Assembly (NCBI GenBank): GCA_036493735.1
Contig: DASXPH010000098.1
Span: 124,001 to 188,000 of the forward strand
Length of the DNA: 64,000 nucleotides
DNA from: AG2 sp036493735
GTDB lineage: Bacteria > Gemmatimonadota > Gemmatimonadetes > Gemmatimonadales > Gemmatimonadaceae
Reading direction: 5' to 3'
Below, piece after piece: positions 58,916-64,000 of this stretch; the stretch's first letter is position 1; each line of letters starts with the position of its first letter. The notes beneath the pieces were generated by a model. It was not told the origin of the DNA. It searched no databases and saw only the letters and a program-made list of their open reading frames with translations. The position numbers and the translations under genes are program-made.

Positions 58916-59523
58916 CGATCGAGAGCCTCCATGAGGAGCCGTCGCGCGCGATGGAGCTGTGCGCGCAGGGTGCCGGCAGCGAGCCCGGTAAGGCGGGCGA
59001 TCTCGTCGTGCCTGTATCCGAGAACGTCGTGCAGAACGAAGACTCGTCGCGCGCCGGCAGGAAGCGCGGCAATTGCCCGCTCGAGATCCACCGCCTGCTC
59101 GACGTCCACGGCCGGTACTTGGCCGCGGTCGATGTCGAAGCTGCTCTCGTCCTCGGGGTCGTACTCGGCGGCTGGCCGAATGCGGGAGACGCGTCGACGA
59201 TCGCCGCGAGCGCGCATGAACATCGTGTTGACGGCGATGCGGTGCAGCCATGACGCGAACGCCGCGTCGCCACGGAAAGTCGTTAGGCGCTGCCAGGCGG
59301 CGACGAAGACGTCCTGAGTGAGCTCGCCCGCGTTTTCGCGATTGCCGGTGAGCCGCAGCGCGAGCGCGTAGACGCGCCCGGCATTCTGATGATAAAGCAT
59401 CTCGAACGCACCGACGTCGCCCTGTTGCGCGCGGGTGACGAGTGCGCGCTCGGCGTCGCGGTCGGGGGGCAGCGATGGCATCGCGGCGATTGCGGTCTCG
59501 GGCTCGTCCAGGTCCGTGAGCAT
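58912..59523 (-). CDS. ECF-type RNA polymerase sigma factor
   Basis: A 203-residue RpoE-like sigma. Region 2: GAFEMLYHQNAGRVYALALR with ELTQDVFVAAWQRL. Region 4: YRHDEIARLTGLAAGTLRA, a helix-turn-helix. The linker between them has an acidic stretch (EYDPEDESSFDIDRG). Its partner anti-sigma overlaps the 3' end. Either ATG 59523 or the one 14 codons later could be the start; neither has a strong ribosome binding site. The module probably responds to envelope or redox stress. Confidence 0.95.
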   Translation of the reverse strand: MLTDLDEPETAIAAMPSLPPDRDAERALVTRAQQGDVGAFEMLYHQNAGRVYALALRLTGNRENAGELTQDVFVAAWQRLTTFRGDAAFASWLHRIAVNTMFMRARGDRRRVSRIRPAAEYDPEDESSFDIDRGQVPAVDVEQAVDLERAIAALPAGARRVFVLHDVLGYRHDEIARLTGLAAGTLRAQLHRARRLLMEALDR

Positions 59524-59656
59524 ACCGGCACTGAGATGCCGCAGCGAGGGCCAGTGCTTGAACGGCGGAGCTGGTCGCGATGAACGTTCGTCAGAGATGT
59601 GTACACGAAGACAATTCTTCTTGATAATGGCCTAAAGCGCCGATATACCTTCGGCC

Positions 59657-60184
59657 ATGGGCAATCAACTCGACACTCTCGATATCCCTGTCACGGTGGC
59701 CGGCCGAACACTCGATGACACGGACCGGCAGATCGTGGCCTTCCTGCAGCGCGACGCGCGCATGGCCAACGCCGAGATCGCCCGGCGGCTCGGGATGGCG
59801 CCGTCGGCAATCTTCGACCGAATTCGCAAACTCGAGGAGCGCCACATCATCGACGGCTACGAGGCGCGGGTGAACGCGAAGGCCGTGGGCCTAGGGCTCA
59901 CGGCGTTCATCTTCGTCCGCGGCGAGGACGGCGTCGGCGACACCCGAACCGGTAACCTGCTCGCGAAAATCCCGGAAGCGCAGGAGGTACATCACGTCGC
60001 GGGAGAGGACTGCTACCTCGTGAAGGTCCGCGTCGCGGATACAGACGCGTTGAGCATACTGCTGCGCGAGCGGATCGGCGCGATCAAGTCCGTGCGATCG
60101 ACGCGAACGACGATCGCGCTCGGGACGCTGAAGGAGAGCTATCGACTGCCGATCGGCCCGGACATCGACGAGGCGCGGCGATGA
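59657..60184 (+). CDS. Lrp/AsnC family transcriptional regulator
   Basis: A 175-residue regulator. The N-terminal DDTDRQIVAFLQRDARMANAEIARRLGMAPSAIFDRIRKLE is a winged helix of the AsnC type, and the C-terminal half is the RAM ligand-binding domain (LLAKIPEAQEVHHVAGEDCYLVKV). It overlaps the EamA transporter gene by four bases (ATGA), so the regulator probably controls that exporter and responds to its substrate, as with amino-acid exporters (inference). The upstream gap to the divergent sigma gene is 133 bases. Confidence 0.92.
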   Translation: MGNQLDTLDIPVTVAGRTLDDTDRQIVAFLQRDARMANAEIARRLGMAPSAIFDRIRKLEERHIIDGYEARVNAKAVGLGLTAFIFVRGEDGVGDTRTGNLLAKIPEAQEVHHVAGEDCYLVKVRVADTDALSILLRERIGAIKSVRSTRTTIALGTLKESYRLPIGPDIDEARR

Positions 60185-61158
60185 CCGATCGGTCGCACCC
60201 CGCGACGCCGACCCGCACCCACGTCCTGGCGGCCTTCGCGGCGCTCTACACCATTTGGGGCTCTACCTATCTCGCGATTCGCTATGCCGTCACGACGATC
60301 CCGCCCTTCCTCATGGGCGGTGTGCGGTTTCTGATCGCGGGCTCGTTGCTCTACGCATGGACTCGCTGGCGCGGCGCCTCACGGCCGTCGCGGGCCGAGT
60401 GGCGCGCCGCGCTGGTGACGGGCGTGCTCCTGCTCGTCGGCGGTAATGGCGCGGTGCTCTGGTCGGAGCAGCATATCGCATCCGGGTTGGTGGCGTTGAT
60501 CGTCGCCATCGTTCCGCTCTGGATGGTGATCTTCGACTGGCTACGGCCAAAAGGTACACGGCCGGTGCCGGCAGTTTTCGTCGGACTCGCTCTTGGGCTG
60601 CTCGGGCTCGCGTTACTCATCGGCCCTGACGTCTTCGGGAAAAACGGCAGCAGCCAACTCGAGGTCGGGGTGGCGCTCGTTCCGGTGGTTGGCTCGATGC
60701 TCTGGGCAGTCGGCTCGATCTTCAGCCGCTATGCGCCGCGGCCGAGATCGGCGCAGATGGCGACGGGAATGCAGATGCTGATGGGAGGCTCGGCGTTTCT
60801 CGTCGTCAGCCTGCTGGCGGGCGAGCCGCGCCACTTCAGCTTCGCGAACCTAACGATAGCATCGATGGCGGGCTTCCTCTATCTGGTGACCTTCGGTTCC
60901 CTCCTCGGCTTTACCGCATACATCTATTTGCTCGGCGCGACGACTCCCGCGAAAGCTGCTACGTATGCGTACGTCAATCCCGTCGTGGCGGTCTTTCTCG
61001 GCTGGGCAATCGCCGGCGAACCGCTCACGCCACGTATGCTCGTCGCGGCGGCGATTATTCTCGGTGCCGTCGCCTTGATCACGCTGACCGGCTCCGTGCG
61101 CGCGAGTCGCGCGGCCGACACTCGCGCGCCTGATGGGTCACTCGCGACGGAAGCTTGA
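60181..61158 (+). CDS. EamA/DMT family transporter (YedA-like)
   Basis: A 325-residue membrane protein with ten predicted helices in two EamA repeats. WGSTYLAIRYAV and PPFLMGGVRFLIAG open repeat 1, and LFSRYAPRPRSAQM-like loops with GFLYLVTFGSLLGFTAYIYLL and ATYAYVNPVVAVFLGW occur in repeat 2. These match the YedA/RhaT class of drug/metabolite exporters. It is coupled to the Lrp/AsnC gene, suggesting export of an amino acid or related metabolite. The C-terminus is polar. Confidence 0.92.
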   Translation: MTDRSHPATPTRTHVLAAFAALYTIWGSTYLAIRYAVTTIPPFLMGGVRFLIAGSLLYAWTRWRGASRPSRAEWRAALVTGVLLLVGGNGAVLWSEQHIASGLVALIVAIVPLWMVIFDWLRPKGTRPVPAVFVGLALGLLGLALLIGPDVFGKNGSSQLEVGVALVPVVGSMLWAVGSIFSRYAPRPRSAQMATGMQMLMGGSAFLVVSLLAGEPRHFSFANLTIASMAGFLYLVTFGSLLGFTAYIYLLGATTPAKAATYAYVNPVVAVFLGWAIAGEPLTPRMLVAAAIILGAVALITLTGSVRASRAADTRAPDGSLATEA

Positions 61159-61162
61159 TACG

Positions 61163-62782
61163 TCAGCCTCCGCCTGCTCTTCCGCTAATCCAACCCGCAC
61201 GGACACGAAGTTGGCGCGGCGTCGCGTTTGGGACCTCCTCGAGGACCCATTGGTCGTCGGTTCGGAGTAATCGCAAACCCGCGTCGCCTAACGCGGCATC
61301 GAAGTCGGGATCCTCGGTGCCGCCAACATGACTGGTGAACCAGTCGTGGAGATCGACGCCAGCGGCTTCGCTCACGGCGTGCTCGACGTCGTCTTCGGTG
61401 TAGCCGCGCCCCTGCAGGTAGTACGACGCGTTCGGCTGCTCCCAGCTCAGCCGTCTCAGATTCCGGAACGCGTCGTCGAGCGAGCGCGCGTTGTTGGTGC
61501 GAGCGCGAATGAGGAGATCGAGGTAGAGGGCGAGCCCCGAACCCTTGCTGTAATAGTCGAAGAAGCTGTTCGCGTCGACGGCGAATGCGGGACGCGCTCC
61601 GTCCCAAAAGGGTGCCTCGAATGAGGCCATGCGCGCCGAGACCTTCTTGCGCCCGGGCGCCGTGAGATTCGGCCGCACGATCGCGTTCGCGATCATCGGG
61701 TAGAATCCCGTCATTGGCAGCACACCGCCGCGATAGAGAGCCACCTGGCCGTAGTACTGCGTCCAGCCTTCGGCGACCCACAGGCTGGGTTGATACTGCT
61801 CGCGCGTGTAGTCGAAGGGGCCAAGCGCCATAGGTCGAACGCGCTTCACATTCCAGACGTGAAAATACTCGTGAGCGGCACTGCCGATGCCGGCGAGCAA
61901 CGCATCCTCCTCACGCCAGGGATTGCGATTGATGATCTGCGTCGAGTAGAGATGTTCCATGCCATCGCCACCCGCGTAGCCGATGTTGAAGACGAAGGTG
62001 TACATCTCGAGCGGCGGTGGCCCGAACACCGTGTTCTCGTACCTAACGATTTTCTGGACGTCGGCGACGAATCGCTGTCGTTCCGCCGATGTCGACGGCC
62101 CGTTGTGATGCACCATGGTGCGATAGAGTCGACCATCGACGGTGAAGCTGTCGACCATCAGTCGTGGAGCCACCTCCGTGGGCGTGTCGATGAGCCGATC
62201 GTAATTCTCGAACCGATAGTCGATCTGATCGGGACTGCGCGCGTCGCCATTGACGATGTGCCAGCCCGGAGGAAGGTCCACGTGCAGTGACACGGGAACG
62301 GGCTTGTGGTCGACGACGTACATGAAGAGCGACGCGCCATTCCAGTTCGCGTGTGCTGTATCGAGTGCGCTGAAGGTGCCCGAGAGCGTGTTCGCAAACA
62401 CGCGATAGTGCACGGCGATGGTGCGCGCACCGCCGGTGTGGATGTGCCAGAGCGAGCCATTCTCACGCTGCCATTGCAGTGGCGCGCCACCTGGACCGTG
62501 GATCGTCAGCTCCTGCACGTTGCGCGCGAAATCGAACCGTGCGTAACGACCCGGCGACCACACGGGCAGCTGCAATCGCACGTCGTCGCCAGTCAGGTTC
62601 CCGATGTCGATGTGGACGTCGAAGAGGTGAGTGGCAGGATCGGACATCGCGATGCGATAGGCGATGTCGAATCGGGCCTCCGGCGTGGCGGCGACCTTCG
62701 GTGCCGGCGAGCTCGTGACGGACGACGGCGTACGACAGCCGAGTAATACCGGTGCAAGGCACAAACACCAGCGATGCTTCAC
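61163..62782 (-). CDS. lipoprotein M61 family aminopeptidase
   Basis: About 539 residues. The start is probably GTG near 62782, giving a lipoprotein signal with LAPVLLGC. The peptidase core has the zinc HExxH as GSAAHEYFHVWN and the downstream Glu in WVAEGWTQYYG, as in M61 glycyl aminopeptidases. An N-terminal beta-rich domain (VWSPGRYARFDFARNVQ) is typical, while the usual C-terminal PDZ domain looks short or degenerate. It probably acts at the outer membrane or periplasm on peptides. It converges with the EamA gene (four-base gap). Confidence 0.92.
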   Translation of the reverse strand: MKHRWCLCLAPVLLGCRTPSSVTSSPAPKVAATPEARFDIAYRIAMSDPATHLFDVHIDIGNLTGDDVRLQLPVWSPGRYARFDFARNVQELTIHGPGGAPLQWQRENGSLWHIHTGGARTIAVHYRVFANTLSGTFSALDTAHANWNGASLFMYVVDHKPVPVSLHVDLPPGWHIVNGDARSPDQIDYRFENYDRLIDTPTEVAPRLMVDSFTVDGRLYRTMVHHNGPSTSAERQRFVADVQKIVRYENTVFGPPPLEMYTFVFNIGYAGGDGMEHLYSTQIINRNPWREEDALLAGIGSAAHEYFHVWNVKRVRPMALGPFDYTREQYQPSLWVAEGWTQYYGQVALYRGGVLPMTGFYPMIANAIVRPNLTAPGRKKVSARMASFEAPFWDGARPAFAVDANSFFDYYSKGSGLALYLDLLIRARTNNARSLDDAFRNLRRLSWEQPNASYYLQGRGYTEDDVEHAVSEAAGVDLHDWFTSHVGGTEDPDFDAALGDAGLRLLRTDDQWVLEEVPNATPRQLRVRAGWISGRAGGG

Positions 62783-62900
62783 GAAGCCTCCATATCGACC
62801 AGCAGCATAGCTCACTACAGGTCGCTCTCGAGACGACATCAATGTAAGGCATGCGGCTTGCCTGCATTCACGTGCGGACAAGCCGGCGGAGGGAGGAGCG

Positions 62901-63746
62901 ATGGCGTCAGCGTGGAAGGGATCGATCTCGTTCGGGCTCGTGAACATTCCGGTAGAGTTGAAGCCGGCTGTTCAGAGCGACCACGTCTCCTTTCGCATGT
63001 TGCACGCCGCTGACCTCGCGCCGGTGAAATACGAGCGCGTGTGCGCGCGCGACGGCAAGCCGGTGCCGTGGAACGAGATCGTGAAGGGTTACGAGTACTC
63101 GAAAGGCAATTACGTCATTCTGAGCGACGAGGATTTTCGCGCCGCGGCGCTCGCGTCGTCGAAGACGATCGACATTCTGGACTTCGTGAAGGCGGAAGAG
63201 ATCGACCCTCGCTACTTCGACACGCCGTACTACGTGCTGCCCGCGAAGGGAGGCGAGAAAGCCTATGCGCTGCTGCGCGAAGCAATTCGCACCACGGGCT
63301 CGGTCGGTGTCGGCAAGTTGACGATGCACCAGAAACAGCACCTTGCGGCGATCAAGACGGTCGGTGACGCGGTGATGCTCGAGACGATGCGCTTCGCGAA
63401 CGAATTGGTCGATACCAGCGAGCTCACCTTTCCGTCGGGCGAGCTCGTGCGCCCGCAGGAGCTGAAGATGGCGGCACAACTCGTTGCCAATCTCGCCGAG
63501 GAATTTCACCCCGAGAAATACACCGACGACTATCGCGCGAATCTGATGAAGATCATTCGCGCAAAGATGAAGGGGCAGAAGATCGAGGTCGAGCAGTCGG
63601 AAGAACCGGAGAGCACGAAGGTGCTCGATCTGATGTCCCGCCTGCAGGCGAGCCTGGAGCAGTCGAGTGGCACGCGCAAGCGAAAGGCGTCGCCCCGGCG
63701 CGGTGGAGACTCGGCCAGTCGAACGCGTCGGCGCCACTCGGCATGA
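62901..63746 (+). CDS. ku: non-homologous end-joining protein Ku
   Basis: A 281-residue bacterial Ku. The start MASAWKGSISFGLVNIPV is diagnostic, followed by YERVCARDGKPVPW, KGYEYSKGNYVILSDEDF and the core-domain segment EEIDPRYFDTPYYVLP. The C-terminus is a basic, disordered tail (KRKASPRRGG onward) thought to bind DNA and recruit LigD. Ku dimers encircle broken DNA ends. GGAGGGAGGAG precedes the ATG. Its stop overlaps the LigD start by four bases, so both are made together. Confidence 0.97.
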   Translation: MASAWKGSISFGLVNIPVELKPAVQSDHVSFRMLHAADLAPVKYERVCARDGKPVPWNEIVKGYEYSKGNYVILSDEDFRAAALASSKTIDILDFVKAEEIDPRYFDTPYYVLPAKGGEKAYALLREAIRTTGSVGVGKLTMHQKQHLAAIKTVGDAVMLETMRFANELVDTSELTFPSGELVRPQELKMAAQLVANLAEEFHPEKYTDDYRANLMKIIRAKMKGQKIEVEQSEEPESTKVLDLMSRLQASLEQSSGTRKRKASPRRGGDSASRTRRRHSA

Positions 63747-64000
63747 AAAACGCCGGTGTCACTCCGAGCGCAGCGGAGAACGACATGGTAGCCAAGAAAC
63801 GACGTAGCAGCGCGCGCGGAGCGAAGCTCACCGAGTATCAGCGGAAGCGCGACTTCACGAAGACGAGGGAGCCAGCGGGTGATCCGAGCTCCATCGCGCG
63901 GAAGGGGCGCAGCCCGCGAACGAAGCGGGAGCCGAAGCTGCAATTCGTCGTGCAGAAGCACGCCGCGAGTCACCTCCATTTCGACTTCCGATTGGAGCTG
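63743..64000 (+). CDS. ligD: LigD (NHEJ DNA ligase) N-terminal part, cut by right edge
   Basis: Eighty-six codons are visible, running off the window. After a Lys/Arg-rich start comes LTEYQRKRDFTKTREP, then FVVQKHAASHLHFDFRLEL, the 3'-phosphoesterase domain signature with its catalytic His pair. This is the N-terminal domain order of LigD with phosphoesterase first, or of a stand-alone phosphoesterase. Ligase and polymerase domains would lie beyond the edge. ATG 63743 overlaps the Ku stop (ATGA); an ATG 14 codons later is also possible. Confidence 0.88.
   Translation, partial: MKNAGVTPSAAENDMVAKKRRSSARGAKLTEYQRKRDFTKTREPAGDPSSIARKGRSPRTKREPKLQFVVQKHAASHLHFDFRLEL

Larger units (their letters stand above)
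949..61293. repeat. dispersed octamer GCCTAACG / CGTTAGGC (30 exact copies counted by eye)
   Basis: Exact copies start at 949, 2394, 3119, 5800, 6828, 8129, 8693, 10405, 10872, 12621, 13961, 20647, 21458, 24832, 27028, 29318, 34416, 35802, 36738, 37095, 39241, 45425, 45942, 46664, 53486, 55535, 57689, 58661, 59281 and 61286. The 7-mer CCTAACG alone occurs at 5673, 21926, 31581, 36062, 44607, 46894, 56105, 60849 and 62042. Orientation on the plus strand is 18 to 12. The longest gaps are 13961-20647 and 46664-53486. Random expectation at this base composition is roughly 2-3 octamers (my estimate), so enrichment is about tenfold. Confidence 0.85.

Noticed and set aside
949..61293. GCCTAACG as a Chi or KOPS-type polar word
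   Set aside because: Orientation is 18 to 12 on the plus strand here, with no clear strand bias; a genome-wide skew analysis would be needed to revisit this.

Overview
The window is about two-thirds G+C, densely coded and strand-mixed. Gene content suggests a free-living, aerobic, Gram-negative soil-type chromosome: many secreted or lipoprotein hydrolases, Ser/Thr kinases, two ECF sigma operons, a pseudopilin, a class A penicillin-binding protein and a Ku/LigD end-joining pair. Style and codon use resemble Gemmatimonadota; that assignment is inference. I saw no rRNA, convincing tRNA, CRISPR array, phage or insertion sequence, and the genes look like ordinary chromosome.

Layout. 1-3409: leftward, overlapping set for molybdenum-hydroxylase maturation (MocA-like start at the edge, IscU/SufU-like scaffold, molybdopterin-binding protein, XdhC) after an SGNH hydrolase. 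3447-8661: IspH, LD-carboxypeptidase, YjjX-like NTPase, CGNR regulator, CTP-synthase-like amidotransferase, acetyltransferase. 8695-15777: DEAH helicase, small secreted protein, a hidden SelW-like selenoprotein with an in-frame UGA (12208-12432), large M14 carboxypeptidase, coiled-coil lipoprotein. 15872-19593: pseudopilin, then an ECF sigma operon encoding two CBM48 proteins. 19702-26000: DEAD helicase, hydrolases, Spy-like protein, DUF4015 lipoprotein. 25967-30019: two paralogous Ser/Thr kinases. 30335-41511: Lon, acyltransferase, acyl-CoA dehydrogenase, PBP1, NAD synthetase, RidA, HNH, HIT. 41746-49212: fused E1 alpha/beta dehydrogenase, Ig-like lipoprotein, amidohydrolase, and TerC behind a yybP-ykoY (Mn2+) riboswitch with terminator. 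49235-56678: HNH, ferredoxin, hydrolase, CsaA, sulfurtransferase, OsmC, PAS histidine kinase, GMC oxidoreductase pair. 56754-64000: sigma/anti-sigma/DUF4097 operon, Lrp regulator with EamA exporter, M61 peptidase, Ku and the start of LigD.

Two signals stand out. One is the selenoprotein gene, which ordinary gene calling would miss. The other is a non-palindromic octamer, GCCTAACG/CGTTAGGC, which I counted by eye 30 times (39 for the 7-mer CCTAACG). It lies mostly inside genes, uses every open reading frame it allows, forces otherwise rare codons (TTA, CTA) and supplies several stop codons. Its density is like that of DNA-uptake sequences or HIP1-type words, and its function is unknown to me.
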